From positions 1 through 64,000 of the forward strand of contig DDRS01000031.1 of assembly GCA_002343685.1 (NCBI GenBank): a stretch of DNA of 64,000 nt, read 5' to 3'. Positions 28,740 through 40,059 of the stretch are shown here, one piece after another; the stretch's first letter is position 1, and the number at the start of each line of letters is the position of its first letter. A program made the translations under genes and the position numbers. The DNA is from Thiobacillus denitrificans (GTDB lineage Bacteria > Pseudomonadota > Gammaproteobacteria > Burkholderiales > Thiobacillaceae). A model generated the notes under the pieces. The model did not search any database and was not told the origin of the DNA. It saw only the letters and a program-made list of their open reading frames with translations.

Positions 28740-29696
28740 ATGGAAATCTACCAGCACATCTTTGAATACACACCTGACGCCCTGTTCGTCATCGACCAGG
28801 GCGGGCGCATCGTTCTGGCGAACGCGCAGGCGGAAACCTTGTTCGGCTACGACCGAAGCAAGCTGATCAACCAACCTGTCGAAATGTTGATCCCGGCCCG
28901 CTTCGCCGCCCTCCATACCGGCCATCGCGCCCGCTATATCACCGAAGCACACACCCGATCAATGGGCGGCGACGCTGCGCTTTTCGCCCTTCACCAGGAC
29001 GGCAGCGAGTTTCCGGTCGACATCATGCTGAGCCCGATGATGCTTCATGGCGACCAACTGGTCCTCTGTGTCGTACGCGACATCACCGAGCGCAAGGCCG
29101 CCCAGGATGCGCTCGCGCGGCAAACCACCGAGCTCCGGCGGTTGCATGCGGAACTGGAGCTGCTCGCCAATCATGACGGCCTGACCGGCCTATACAACTG
29201 GCGTGCATTTTACGAATACGCCGAACAAATGCTCAAAACCGCACATCGCCGGCAGGAAAATGCAACGCTGTTGATGATCGATCTGGATTATTTCAAGCAG
29301 ATCAACGACCGCTTCGGTCATGCCGAAGGCGATCGCGTCCTGCAAGCCGTCGCATCCACCCTCAAGGCCGCAGCCCGGGATAACGACATCGTGGCGCGAC
29401 ATGGCGGCGAGGAATTTGTCGTGGCCGCGCTCGGATTGAGCGAAGCGGAAAGCCTGGTCGCGGCCGAACGGCTGCGCGCGGCCGTGGCGGCCATCGAAAA
29501 CATGAAAACCCGCATCACAACCAGCATCGGCATAGCCACGCTCATCCCGCAAACGCAGAAACACGAAACGCGCCGAATACTGGCCGAATTGCTCGACAAG
29601 GCCGACCAGGCGCTCTACGCGGCCAAGCACAATGGCCGGAACCAGGTCTGCCACTTCAACCGTCTCACGGATCTGGCACAGCCCGCCACGTCGTAA
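28740..29696 (+). CDS. PAS-GGDEF diguanylate cyclase
   Basis: 318-aa cytoplasmic sensor enzyme predicted to make cyclic di-GMP. Residues ~1-120 form a PAS domain (YTPDALFVIDQGGRIVLANAQ; VVRDITERK). A short coiled linker (LARQTTELRRLHAELELLANHD) leads to a GGDEF domain with intact active site GGEEF at residues 222-226, so it should be active. No membrane segment is seen, so the signal is internal. ATG 28740 starts directly at the PAS fold; the open frame runs upstream from 28584 without PAS character. Confidence 0.92.
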   Translation: MEIYQHIFEYTPDALFVIDQGGRIVLANAQAETLFGYDRSKLINQPVEMLIPARFAALHTGHRARYITEAHTRSMGGDAALFALHQDGSEFPVDIMLSPMMLHGDQLVLCVVRDITERKAAQDALARQTTELRRLHAELELLANHDGLTGLYNWRAFYEYAEQMLKTAHRRQENATLLMIDLDYFKQINDRFGHAEGDRVLQAVASTLKAAARDNDIVARHGGEEFVVAALGLSEAESLVAAERLRAAVAAIENMKTRITTSIGIATLIPQTQKHETRRILAELLDKADQALYAAKHNGRNQVCHFNRLTDLAQPATS

Positions 29697-29754
29697 TGGA
29701 CCGCCTTGTGTCAGCCACGCCCCGGCACAGCCCGGATACGCCAGAGACAACAAA

Positions 29755-29776
29755 AAAGGGGGCAGATGCCCCCTTT
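29755..29776. terminator. Bidirectional terminator between the diguanylate cyclase and rhlE
   Basis: Perfect 9-bp stem AAAGGGGGC/GCCCCCTTT with a 4-nt loop. It sits between two convergent genes and has short A/T tracts on each side. Confidence 0.75.
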
Positions 29777-29798
29777 CTCTGGCCGGACGTCCGCGCAA

Positions 29799-31469
<1,671 letters not shown>

Positions 31470-31798
31470 GGCAAACCTTTTAAAGTGCGCTCAAACGCGC
31501 AAATCAGACCTGCGCCCGGCAGACGCCAGACAGGCCACAAAATACGAACCGGAAATAAGCAGCGTTTGGAATGGATTAATTCCTGGACGCCCAACGGGTC
31601 GCGTCGATCACATCGGCGCCAACCACAAGACTTGTCACTGCCGGCTGCAAAAAATAACCGGCGGCACAAAAGAGAGGTCGAAGACGATGGGGCTGTGAGA
31701 ACAGTCCCGAGGCACGGCGGCAAAAGCCTGACCTGCCCACTGCTGTATGCACAACTGCGCGCAGTGTATCAGAAAACGCTGATTTTCCCGAACAGTAT
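31470..31798. other. Intergenic stretch upstream of rhlE
   Basis: 329 bp between the ABC exporter stop and the rhlE start, both on the minus strand. It presumably holds the rhlE promoter and a long leader. No terminator hairpin, conserved motif or small coding frame could be supported. Confidence 0.5.
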
Positions 31799-33565
31799 TT
31801 ATGCGTGGTGATACAGCTTGTGATACAGCCCACCGCGGCCGATCAATTCGTCATGGCCGCCTTCCTCCACCACGCGGCCGTTCTCGAACACCAGGATGCG
31901 GTCGGCCTGTTTCACGGCCGACAGACGGTGGGCGATGATCAACGTCGTGCGCCCGGCCAGGAATCCGCCGAGTGCCTGGTGCAGCCGCCGTTCGGTGTCG
32001 GTATCGAGCGCCGACGTGGCCTCGTCGAGGATCACGATCTGCGGATGGGCGACGATCATGCGTGCAATGGCCAGCCGTTGACGCTGTCCGCCGGACAACC
32101 GTACCCCCTGTTTCCCGACGAGGGTATCCAGCCCGTACGGCAGGGTGGCGATGATGTCCTTCAACTGCGCGATTTCCAGCGCCTGCCACAGCGTGGCATC
32201 ATCGGCTGCGCGGCCGAGCGTGAGATTGGCCCGCACGCTCTCGTTGAACAGTACCGGGTGCTGCAATACCACGCCCACATGCTCGCGCACGGCTTCCCAG
32301 CCGATCTCGGTGACCGGCACCGTCCCATACAGGATCCGGCCGGATTTCACCGGATAAAGCCCCAGCAAGGCCTGCACCAGCGTCGACTTGCCGCCGCCGG
32401 ATGCTCCGACCAGCGCCACCTTTTCGCCCGCCGCCACCTCAAGACTGACGTCGTCCAGCACCGTCTCGCCGTCCGCATAGGCAAAGCTCACGTGCTCGAG
32501 CGCGATCCCGACGGTCGGCTGGCCGACGAACGGGTCGCACCGCGCGGGATGCTGCGGTTCGCTGTGCAGGCCGAGCAGCGCATTGATGCGGCCCAGTGCC
32601 GCATTGGCGGCGAACCAGGCATATTGCAGGTTCACCAGCTCCTGCACCGGCGTCATCATGAACCAGAGGTAGCCGAACACCGCCAGCATCTCGCCGATGG
32701 TGAGATTGGAAAACACCACCATCAGCATCGCGCCGGCGCGGAAGGCATCGAAGCCTGCAAGAAACACGAAGAACGAAATCCGGCTCATCGCGTCCGACTT
32801 CCAGGCGAACGCGGCCGCGTGCCGGCGAATGTCGGCCGCCTTGTCCGTCACCCGCATCAGGTAATGCTTTTCGCGGTTCATCGCCCGGATCTGGGTCAGC
32901 GCGTCGAGGGTTTCGGACAGCGCATCCTGGAACACTTCAAACGCGCGGTTTTCGTGCCGCTTCAGATCCTTTACCCGCTTGCCGAGCCGGGTGGAAAACA
33001 GGATCACCACCGGGTTCAGCAGGAGGATGAACAGCGCCAGCTGCCAGTGCATCCAGAACAGCACCGCCGCCACCCCGACCAGCGTCAGCACCGACACCAC
33101 CAAGCCCGAAACCGATGCCCCGAGGAAGCTGTCGATGGCATTGAGGTCGGTGACGAAATGCGAGGTGACCCGACCCGCGCCGACCGTCTCGAACTCCGAC
33201 AGCGCGATGCGCGACAGCCGGGCGAGCATCCGCACCCGGATGCGGTAGACCACGTCCTTGGCCAGCAGGGAAAACGTCCGCCCCTGCCATACGTTGAGCA
33301 GGATCGACGTCAGGCGAAGCGCGACCGTCAGCAGCAACGCCACGCCGATGAACAGCACAGGGCCGTGCCAGGCAGCGGGAAAGACCGCGCCGATCCTGCC
33401 CACGAAGGCCCCCGGATGATGCAGCAGCACCTCGTCCACCATCAACGGCAGCAGAAGCGGCACCGGCACGGCAGCCATCACGGCCAGCAGGGCAATGACG
33501 TTGGCCTGCAGCAGGCGCGTGCGATGGATGTTGAGCTCGTCGGCGATGCCGCGCCACGTCAGCAT
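31799..33565 (-). CDS. ABC exporter (type I, fused membrane and ATPase domains)
   Basis: 588-aa half-transporter that should work as a dimer in the inner membrane. The N-terminal ~320 residues contain the six-helix exporter fold (VIALLAVMAAVPVPLLLPLMV; VLFIGVALLLTVALRLTSILL; LVVSVLTLVGVAAVLFWMH). The C-terminal ATPase has Walker A VGASGGGKST, signature LSGGQRQR, Walker B IVILDEATS and an intact H-loop (IIAHRLS). It resembles lipid or peptide exporters such as MsbA or bacteriocin exporters, but no substrate can be assigned. It stands alone, with no peptidase domain and no adjacent substrate gene. Confidence 0.88.
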   Translation of the reverse strand: MLTWRGIADELNIHRTRLLQANVIALLAVMAAVPVPLLLPLMVDEVLLHHPGAFVGRIGAVFPAAWHGPVLFIGVALLLTVALRLTSILLNVWQGRTFSLLAKDVVYRIRVRMLARLSRIALSEFETVGAGRVTSHFVTDLNAIDSFLGASVSGLVVSVLTLVGVAAVLFWMHWQLALFILLLNPVVILFSTRLGKRVKDLKRHENRAFEVFQDALSETLDALTQIRAMNREKHYLMRVTDKAADIRRHAAAFAWKSDAMSRISFFVFLAGFDAFRAGAMLMVVFSNLTIGEMLAVFGYLWFMMTPVQELVNLQYAWFAANAALGRINALLGLHSEPQHPARCDPFVGQPTVGIALEHVSFAYADGETVLDDVSLEVAAGEKVALVGASGGGKSTLVQALLGLYPVKSGRILYGTVPVTEIGWEAVREHVGVVLQHPVLFNESVRANLTLGRAADDATLWQALEIAQLKDIIATLPYGLDTLVGKQGVRLSGGQRQRLAIARMIVAHPQIVILDEATSALDTDTERRLHQALGGFLAGRTTLIIAHRLSAVKQADRILVFENGRVVEEGGHDELIGRGGLYHKLYHHA

Positions 33566-33658
33566 GACTGACCGTCCTGAAGAAAGTTACACGCTGCAAG
33601 CATAAGCGTTGGCGTGCCCGGACAAAAGCGCTACGGGCTGGCTCGCCCGTGAAGCGAC

Positions 33659-34345
33659 TTATAGACCTGAAACGCCGCCGCCTATCCAGAGCAGCGCGTA
33701 AACAAGCGCCGCCATCAAACCCAACAGCACGAGGGCCCGCCAGGTCGACACCATGCGCCCGGCCGTCGCACCCGCCATCCCGACCTTCATGCCGGAGAAC
33801 ATCGCTTTGATCATGTCGTCACGGCGCAGCAGCTGATGGGTCAATACCGCCGCAACATGCAGACCGATCAAAGCCAGCAGCAGGTCGAAGTTGTAGGTAT
33901 GCAGGGTGGTGATGAGGCTGCTGGTGTCGTGGTCGAGCCAATGCGAGAGCGGCGCTTCGTAATCGCTGTCATCGTTGCCGAACAGTCCGGTCATCGCCTG
34001 CACCACCAACAGCAGCAACAGGCTCACGATCATCCATCCGCCCAGCGGGTTGTGCCCCAGATAAGCCTTGGGCTGGCGTTGCAACACGCTGCGAAAATAC
34101 GCGTAGCTGGCGCGCGGACCCCGCACGAAATGCGCAAAACGCGCCGTGTCGCTGCCCACTAACCCCCAGACAATACGGAACAGCACCAGCGTAAGAATGG
34201 CAAGCCCCGACCAAGCATGGTATTCCATCCATTGGTTGCCCTGCTCCCCGCTCCACCAGGAGAATCCGAACAAGGCCAGCAGCAGCCAGTGAAACAGCCG
34301 CACCGGGACATCCCATACCCTGACCCGCGCAGGAGGCTGCGTCAT
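33659..34345 (-). CDS. Cytochrome b561-family membrane protein
   Basis: 228-aa di-haem cytochrome b of the bacterial Ni-Fe hydrogenase or thiosulfate-linked type. Four hydrophobic segments carry His candidates for haem ligation (VRLFHWLLLALFG; MEYHAWSGL; TTLHTYNF; LIGLHVAAVLTHQLL). The start ATG 34345 overlaps the stop of the upstream cytochrome c gene by 4 bp. The pair probably passes electrons between the quinone pool and a periplasmic c-type cytochrome. Exact partner unknown. Confidence 0.88.
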   Translation of the reverse strand: MTQPPARVRVWDVPVRLFHWLLLALFGFSWWSGEQGNQWMEYHAWSGLAILTLVLFRIVWGLVGSDTARFAHFVRGPRASYAYFRSVLQRQPKAYLGHNPLGGWMIVSLLLLLVVQAMTGLFGNDDSDYEAPLSHWLDHDTSSLITTLHTYNFDLLLALIGLHVAAVLTHQLLRRDDMIKAMFSGMKVGMAGATAGRMVSTWRALVLLGLMAALVYALLWIGGGVSGL

Positions 34346-34824
34346 AACACAGACGGCCCCCGAAACGTCTTGTGGCAGGCGGCGCAGCTGTCGCTCACAT
34401 GCATATAGGCCGGGCGGATCGCGTCCAGATTGCCGGTCTTGGCCGTCGCGGCAAGGCCGGACACCGCCTTGATGTAGGTGTCCTGCGCCTGTTTGAATTG
34501 CGCGGCTTGTTGCCACACTGCGGGTTTGGCACGACTCGGCGCATAGGTGCTGCCCGGCGGAAAATAAGGCCACGGCTGGGTGCTCAGGCTTTGAAGCTTG
34601 TCGGCGAGCGTAAGAAATTTCGCTGCGACATAAGGCGTTTTGCCGCGCACCATGATCCCCATCGGCTCAAATGTACGCAGGGTTTCCTGCAACAGTGCGC
34701 GGCGCTTGGTCACCGGCTGGCCGGGATGCGTATCGGCCTTGGGGCCGCATCCGACCAGCATCAGGCAGGCGCCAATCAACAACGGCGCAGTGCGCAAATA
34801 GGGTTTGAGCGAAATCATGATCAT
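34342..34824 (-). CDS. Cytochrome c'-like lipoprotein (class II, C-terminal haem)
   Basis: 160 aa with a lipoprotein signal peptide (LMLVGC, lipidated Cys26) and one haem c site at the extreme C-terminus, Cys147-Ala-Ala-Cys150-His151. This is the class II cytochrome c arrangement of a four-helix bundle. It is translationally coupled to the cytochrome b561 gene and should be anchored in the periplasm as its redox partner. Met3 is an alternative start. Confidence 0.85.
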   Translation of the reverse strand: MIMISLKPYLRTAPLLIGACLMLVGCGPKADTHPGQPVTKRRALLQETLRTFEPMGIMVRGKTPYVAAKFLTLADKLQSLSTQPWPYFPPGSTYAPSRAKPAVWQQAAQFKQAQDTYIKAVSGLAATAKTGNLDAIRPAYMHVSDSCAACHKTFRGPSVL

Positions 34825-34958
34825 TCCTGGCCGAGGGCAGAAAACGGCAAAGGTCTATGGATAGCGTAAACATATGCCGAGTTCCCCAAGGTACGCATGG
34901 GCCGGCAAATAATGCGAAGCGTGCCGGCGAAGCGGAGCTGGCCGACGCGCAAGACCAT

Positions 34959-36299
34959 TTACTTTCCGATGCAGAACGAACCGAAGATTTCACCCAACAG
35001 ATCGTCAGCCGTAAACTCACCGGTGATTTCCGACAAGGCAGCCTGCGCCAGCCGCAGTTCCTCGGCAAACAATTCCAGCTGGCCGGTCGATTCACGCGCA
35101 ACGGCAAGATGGCCGGCGGCACGCCCCAGCGCATCCAGATGACGCGCGCGCGCCATGAACGTGCCCTCGCCTGCCGCCTGCCAACCCACCGATGCCAGCA
35201 GCTTGCCGCGCAGAAGATCGATCCCGGCACCGGTCCGGGCGGAAAGCCAGACTTCGTCGCCTGCCACGCGTGGCGCTTCGCCGGTGACATCGATCTTGTT
35301 GTGGATCGTGAGCCGCACCCCTGGCGGCAGGCGTGCCAGGATCGCCGCCTCGCGTTCGCTGAGGCCATGGGCCGCATCCACCAGGAGCAACGCCACGTCG
35401 GCCTTCTCCGCCGCCTCCCAGGTGCGGGCGATGCCGAGTCTCTCCACCGTGTCGTTGGTTTCACGCAGGCCTGCGGTATCGACGATATGCAACGGCACGC
35501 CTTCGATCTGAATCGCCTCGCGTACGGTATCGCGCGTGGTGCCCGCGATCTCGGTGACGATCGCGGCCTCGAATCCGGCCAGTTGATTCAGCAAACTCGA
35601 CTTGCCCACGTTCGGCTGGCCAATCAGCACCACGGTCAGGCCTTCGCGCAGCAGCGCGCCTTGTTTTGCCTGCGATCGCACCGCAGCCAGGCTGGCGTCG
35701 ATCGCATCGAGGCGCCCGAAGGCGTCGGCCTGTTTGAGAAAATCGATCTCCTCTTCGGGAAAGTCGAGCGTGGCCTCGACCAGCATGCGCAGGCGCGTCA
35801 GCGCGTCGACCAGTTCCGCGATCCGCGCCGAGAAGGCGCCTGCCAGCGAACGCACCGCCGAGCGCGCCGCCTCGGTGGAAGCCGCGTCGATCAGATCGGC
35901 CACCGCCTCGGCCTGGGTCAGATCGAGCCTGCCGTTCAGAAAGGCGCGACGGGAAAACTCACCAGGCTCGGCCAGCCGCGCACCGAGTTCCAGGCAACGT
36001 TGCAGGATCAGGTTCAACACCACCGGTCCGCCGTGGCCTTGCAGTTCCAGCACGTGCTCGCCGGTAAACGAATGGGGGGCGACAAAATGGAGAGCGATTC
36101 CCTCGTCGAGGGCTTCGCCATCGCGATCGAGAAAGCGACAGAACGTCGCATGGCGCGGCACGGGCACGCGCCCGAGCATGGCCTGAGCAAGCGGGACGAT
36201 ATCCGCCCCCGATACCCGTACCACGCCCACGCCACCGCGTCCGGGGGCGGTGGCGATGGCTGCAATCAGATCAGGCTTTGCTGGAGGCGGGCTTGCCAC
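34959..36299 (-). CDS. mnmE: tRNA modification GTPase MnmE
   Basis: 446-aa GTPase (TrmE) that with MnmG installs cmnm5 groups on U34 of tRNA. The N-terminal folate-binding domain begins DLIAAIATAPGRGGVGVVRVSG. The G domain has GQPNVGKSSLLNQL, TRDTVRE and DTAGLRETND. The C-terminus is the diagnostic FCIGK. ATG 36299 overlaps the yidC 3' end by 29 bp, in keeping with the usual tight rnpA-yidC-mnmE order. Confidence 0.98.
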   Translation of the reverse strand: MASPPPAKPDLIAAIATAPGRGGVGVVRVSGADIVPLAQAMLGRVPVPRHATFCRFLDRDGEALDEGIALHFVAPHSFTGEHVLELQGHGGPVVLNLILQRCLELGARLAEPGEFSRRAFLNGRLDLTQAEAVADLIDAASTEAARSAVRSLAGAFSARIAELVDALTRLRMLVEATLDFPEEEIDFLKQADAFGRLDAIDASLAAVRSQAKQGALLREGLTVVLIGQPNVGKSSLLNQLAGFEAAIVTEIAGTTRDTVREAIQIEGVPLHIVDTAGLRETNDTVERLGIARTWEAAEKADVALLLVDAAHGLSEREAAILARLPPGVRLTIHNKIDVTGEAPRVAGDEVWLSARTGAGIDLLRGKLLASVGWQAAGEGTFMARARHLDALGRAAGHLAVARESTGQLELFAEELRLAQAALSEITGEFTADDLLGEIFGSFCIGK

Positions 36300-37914
36300 C
36301 GTCCTGAACCTGTTTGTTGATCACCCATTGCTGGGTAATGGACAGGATGTTGTTGACGATCCAGTACAACACGAGGCCGGCCGGGAAAAAGACGAACATC
36401 ACGGTAAACGCCACCGGCATGATCATCATGATCTTGGCCTGCATCGGATCCATCGGCTGCGGATTGAGCTTGACCTGCAGGATCGACGTGATGCCCATGA
36501 TGATCGGCAGGATGAAGAAAGGATCGGGCGCGGTCAGGTCGTGGATCCAGCCCAGCCACGGCGCGCCGCGCATTTCCACTGCGGCCAGCAATACCCAGTA
36601 CAACGCGATGAACACGGGAATCTGGATCAGGATCGGGAAGCAACCGCCGAGCGGATTGATTTTCTCGGTCTTGTACATTTCCGCCATCGCCTGATGCAGC
36701 TTGGCGCGGTCGTCGCCGTAGGTCTCCTTCAGCTTCTGCAGGCGCGGCGTGAGTTTCTTCATCTTGGCCATCGACTTGTAGCCGGCAGCCGACAGCGGGA
36801 ACAACGCCAGTTTGAGGAGGATGGTCAGGATGATGATGGCCCATCCCCAGTTGCCGACGAAATGCTCGATTTTTGCCAGTGACCAGTAGATGGGGAAAGC
36901 GAGCGGCGTAAGCCAGCCATAATCGCGCGCGAGGTCCAGGCCGGGGGCGGCGGCTTCAAGCAATTTCTGCGTCTGGGGTCCCGCGTACAAGGGCACGGTA
37001 AAGACTTTCTGCTGGCCCGGTGCCAGTGTGCCCTCTGCCAGAATGACGCCAGCGGAATAGAGGTCGTTCCCCAGGGCGCGTGCGTAATACTCGCGCTTGA
37101 CGTTGCCCTCGGGCAGCCAGGCCGCTACAAAGTGATGCTGTACCAAACTTACCCATCCGTCGTCGGCCGTTTTTTCAAACTCAGCCTTGCCTTCCTGGAT
37201 AGCTTTGAACGTGACCTTCTGGAATTTCTTGGCGTCCGTGTAGAACGCCGGACCGGTAAAGGTATGCAGGAAGAAAGACGCGCCGCGCGGTGCGCCGGAA
37301 TGGCGGGTGAACTGGTAATACGGGGTCAGATCGACAGGCTGGGTCCCGTTGTTGATGACCCGGGTTCTGAGGGCGATCTCATAGCTGTTGCGCTTGAAGA
37401 TATAGGTCTTTTCGACGCGCACGCCTGTGGCGGGATCATTCCACACCAGGGGGACCTCCACTTGCGAGGCGCCCCGGGTCAGGCGGTAGGTGCCGGGATT
37501 CAACTGAAAAACGCTGCGATGTGTCGGCAGATCCTTGCCGAGCAGACCGCTCTGCGCAAGATAGGGCTGGGTCGGATCGTCTTCAAACAGCGTGAATATC
37601 TGGTTGCGCTCTTCCGTCTCGCGATAGGTCAGCAGTTGAAGCTGGCGGAGGTCGCCGCCATTGGCATCGATCGTGGCGCGCAACACATCGGTTTCCACCA
37701 CCGCACGCGCACCCTTCACAAATCCGGCCTGGGCTGGCGCGGCGGCTGGGGCGTTCAGTCCCTGGCTTGGAACGGGCGGCGTGCTTGTGCTGGCCGGCGC
37801 GTTCACCGCCGTGACGGCTGGCGGCGGGGGCGCATGCTTGTCCTGCCAGGCTTCCCACAGCAAAAGCAGGGAGAAGGAAAAGACAATAAAAAGAATCAGC
37901 CGCTGGTTATCCAT
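36271..37914 (-). CDS. yidC: Membrane protein insertase YidC
   Basis: 547-aa inner-membrane insertase from ATG 37914 (MDNQRLILFIVFSFSLLLLWEAW). An N-terminal anchor is followed by a large periplasmic beta domain (residues ~60-340) and the conserved membrane core (YGDDRAKLHQAMAEMYKTEKINPLGGCFPILIQIPVFIALYWVL; LYWIVNNILSITQQW). The longer open frame upstream to 37989 overlaps rnpA and is not used. Confidence 0.98.
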   Translation of the reverse strand: MDNQRLILFIVFSFSLLLLWEAWQDKHAPPPPAVTAVNAPASTSTPPVPSQGLNAPAAAPAQAGFVKGARAVVETDVLRATIDANGGDLRQLQLLTYRETEERNQIFTLFEDDPTQPYLAQSGLLGKDLPTHRSVFQLNPGTYRLTRGASQVEVPLVWNDPATGVRVEKTYIFKRNSYEIALRTRVINNGTQPVDLTPYYQFTRHSGAPRGASFFLHTFTGPAFYTDAKKFQKVTFKAIQEGKAEFEKTADDGWVSLVQHHFVAAWLPEGNVKREYYARALGNDLYSAGVILAEGTLAPGQQKVFTVPLYAGPQTQKLLEAAAPGLDLARDYGWLTPLAFPIYWSLAKIEHFVGNWGWAIIILTILLKLALFPLSAAGYKSMAKMKKLTPRLQKLKETYGDDRAKLHQAMAEMYKTEKINPLGGCFPILIQIPVFIALYWVLLAAVEMRGAPWLGWIHDLTAPDPFFILPIIMGITSILQVKLNPQPMDPMQAKIMMIMPVAFTVMFVFFPAGLVLYWIVNNILSITQQWVINKQVQDGGKPASSKA

Positions 37915-37925
37915 GGAACGGGGCG

Positions 37926-38324
37926 CTATGAGTTGGGATGGGGTTCCGGAGTGGCAATCAGGGGTTCGCCTGCTGCCATGGCGGGCCATTTTGCCATGGC
38001 TCGATGGCCCGCACGTGCGAACGTGCGCAACAAATCCCGTGCCTCATCGCCCGGAACCGGCTTGGCAATGAGTCGAACGACAAAATCGCATGCGGGCAGT
38101 TCCGGCAAAGCCTGTCGAAAGCTTTCGCGCACACACCGCTTGACGCGGTTGCGATCCACCGCACGCACAAGCAAGCGCTTGGCAACGACCATGCCCAACC
38201 GGGGATATCCCACCTGATTGGGCCGTGCCATCACCATCAGATAATCCGTTCGTGCGCGTTGATTGTCGGCAAATACCCAATCGAAATCGGCCTTATCGAC
38301 CAGCCGCGCATCGCGGAGACGCAC
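37926..38324 (-). CDS. rnpA: Ribonuclease P protein component
   Basis: 132-aa basic protein that assists the RNase P RNA in tRNA 5' processing. Diagnostic stretch RLGMVVAKRLLVRAVDRNRVKRCVRESFR. The only reasonable initiator after the rpmH stop is GTG 38324 (VRLRDARLVDKADFDWVF), 29 bp downstream of rpmH. Upstream frame overlaps rpmH out of phase. The C-terminus carries a short unconserved tail. Only 11 bp separate it from yidC, so no yidD lies between them. Confidence 0.93.
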   Translation of the reverse strand: MRLRDARLVDKADFDWVFADNQRARTDYLMVMARPNQVGYPRLGMVVAKRLLVRAVDRNRVKRCVRESFRQALPELPACDFVVRLIAKPVPGDEARDLLRTFARAGHRAMAKWPAMAAGEPLIATPEPHPNS

Positions 38325-38353
38325 GCCACCCGCTGAGTTGAAATGCGCGTTGA

Positions 38354-38488
38354 TTAGACAGCCAGACGTGCGCGACCCTTGGCGCGACGCGCGTTGATCA
38401 CGGCACGGCCTGCCTTGGTTTTCATGCGGGCACGGAAACCGTGGGTGCGCTTGCGGCGGACGGTGGAAGGCTGGTAAGTGCGTTTCAT
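38354..38488 (-). CDS. rpmH: 50S ribosomal protein L34
   Basis: 44-aa, very basic protein: MKRTYQPSTVRRKRTHG start, GFRARMKTKAGR centre and RAKGRARLAV end, all typical of L34. It is the first gene of the rpmH-rnpA-yidC-mnmE operon and is divergent from dnaA. Confidence 0.97.
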   Translation of the reverse strand: MKRTYQPSTVRRKRTHGFRARMKTKAGRAVINARRAKGRARLAV

Positions 38489-38639
38489 GGCATATCCTTT
38501 CTGGCGGGCATCGGCCCATCCCGCAGTGCGGGCGGGCCAAACACAAAAAATCTGTTGAAAAACCGCATATTAGACCCGCCCTACCGGGGGGGTGTCAAGT
38601 TCAGCCGAGAATACCCCGCAATGTCCGGGGCATCCTGCC

Positions 38640-38648
38640 TGTGGATAA
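38640..38648 (-). promoter_or_regulatory. DnaA box upstream of dnaA
   Basis: TGTGGATAA, the exact complement of TTATCCACA, 29-68 bp before the candidate dnaA starts. It is suited to DnaA autoregulation or to a second part of a bipartite origin. Confidence 0.75.
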
Positions 38649-38715
38649 CCTTGCCGAAGGGGAGTAAGATTCGCGTTTGAATCCCATGCTGCTTTCCGCC
38701 CCTCTCCCCTCGACT

Positions 38716-40059
38716 ATGGATTCCTTCTGGGACCTTTGCCAAGAGCGCTTTCGCGCCAACCTGACCCAGCAGCAGTTCAGCACATGGATCAAACCCCTGG
38801 TGTTTGAGGATGCTGGCGGCGAGGTCCGCATCCTGGCACCCAATCATTTCGTAATGGACTGGGTCCGCGAGAAATTTGCCGAACATATCGATGGCTGGGC
38901 GCAGGAATTCTATGCCCGCCCTGTCTCCATTACCTATGCCCTTGGTAAAAAACCCAGTGCGCCGCGTACGCACACGACACCGTCTACCGTCGCTGCGCCC
39001 GTGCCGCTGCCCGCCAGCGTGGCAGTTCCCGCTCAGATGGGGATGCGCATCAACCCCGGCTTCACTTTCGACAATTTCGTCTCTGGCCGCGCCAACCAGT
39101 TGGCACGGGCGGCGGCTCTGCAGATCGCCGACAACCCCGGCGTGGCCTACAACCCGCTGTTCGTCTATGGCGGCGTCGGACTGGGAAAAACCCACCTGTT
39201 GCAAGCCATCGGCAATACCGTGCGTCTGGCCAATCCTGATGCGCGAATCAGCTACATCCATGCCAACGATTATGTGGATGACGTGGTCAAGGCCTATCTC
39301 AACAAGCAGTTCGACGACCTCAAGCGGCGTTACATGTCGCTCGATCTGCTGCTGATCGACGACATCCAATTCCTCGCCAAGAAGGACCGTACCCAGGAAG
39401 AGTTTTTCTACGTCTTCAACTCGCTGATCGAAAACAAGAAGCAGATTGTCATCACCTGCGACACCTTTCCCAAGGAAATCAGTGGCCTCGACGACCGCCT
39501 GAAATCCCGCTTCGCCTGGGGCCTGACCGTCGCCGTCGAGCCGCCGGAACTGGAAATGCGGGTGGCGATCCTACTGGCCAAGGCGCAGGCGGAAAACGTC
39601 AAGCTCGACGAGAACGTCGCTTTCTTCATCGCCAAGCAGGTGCGTTCCAATGTACGTGAACTCGAAGGCGCGCTGAAACGGGTGATCGCTTTTTCCCGCT
39701 TCCACGAAAAACCCATCACCCTGGAACTGGTAAAGGAAGCACTGCGGGATCTCATTGCCTCGACCTCGCGCATCGTCTCGATCGAGAACATCCAGAAAAC
39801 CGTTGCCGACTTTTACAAGATCAAGGTTGCCGACATGTTCTCCAAGAAACGGACGCGCAACCTGGCACGCCCCCGCCAGATCGCCATGGCGCTGGCCAAG
39901 GAACTCACCAATCAGAGCTTGCCGGAAATCGGTGAATCCTTTGGCGGACGCGACCACACCACGGTGATCCATGCCTGCCGCAAGGTCGCCGAACTGCGGG
40001 AGACCGAAGCAGATATCGGCCGTGATTATCTGGTGTTGTTACAAAGCCTGACAGGCTGA
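38716..40059 (+). CDS. dnaA: Chromosomal replication initiator DnaA
   Basis: Initiator ATPase that opens oriC. Domain I begins DSFWDLCQERFRANLTQQQFSTWIKPL. A Pro/Ala-rich domain II follows (residues ~80-115). The AAA+ domain III has Walker A GGVGLGKTHLL and Walker B LLIDDIQFL. Domain IV ends with the DnaA signature GGRDHTTVIHACRKV. ATG 38716 gives the family-typical N-terminus (447 aa). ATG 38686 and TTG 38677 are also in frame, and the only visible purine-rich site (GGGGAG, about 38659-38664) is closer to those, so the start is unsettled. Confidence 0.96.
   Translation: MDSFWDLCQERFRANLTQQQFSTWIKPLVFEDAGGEVRILAPNHFVMDWVREKFAEHIDGWAQEFYARPVSITYALGKKPSAPRTHTTPSTVAAPVPLPASVAVPAQMGMRINPGFTFDNFVSGRANQLARAAALQIADNPGVAYNPLFVYGGVGLGKTHLLQAIGNTVRLANPDARISYIHANDYVDDVVKAYLNKQFDDLKRRYMSLDLLLIDDIQFLAKKDRTQEEFFYVFNSLIENKKQIVITCDTFPKEISGLDDRLKSRFAWGLTVAVEPPELEMRVAILLAKAQAENVKLDENVAFFIAKQVRSNVRELEGALKRVIAFSRFHEKPITLELVKEALRDLIASTSRIVSIENIQKTVADFYKIKVADMFSKKRTRNLARPRQIAMALAKELTNQSLPEIGESFGGRDHTTVIHACRKVAELRETEADIGRDYLVLLQSLTG

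Noticed and set aside
31805..33571. 588-aa plus-strand open frame across the ABC exporter
   Set aside because: Exact antisense shadow of a gene with complete ABC transporter motifs; His/Gln/Arg-rich translation without fold character.
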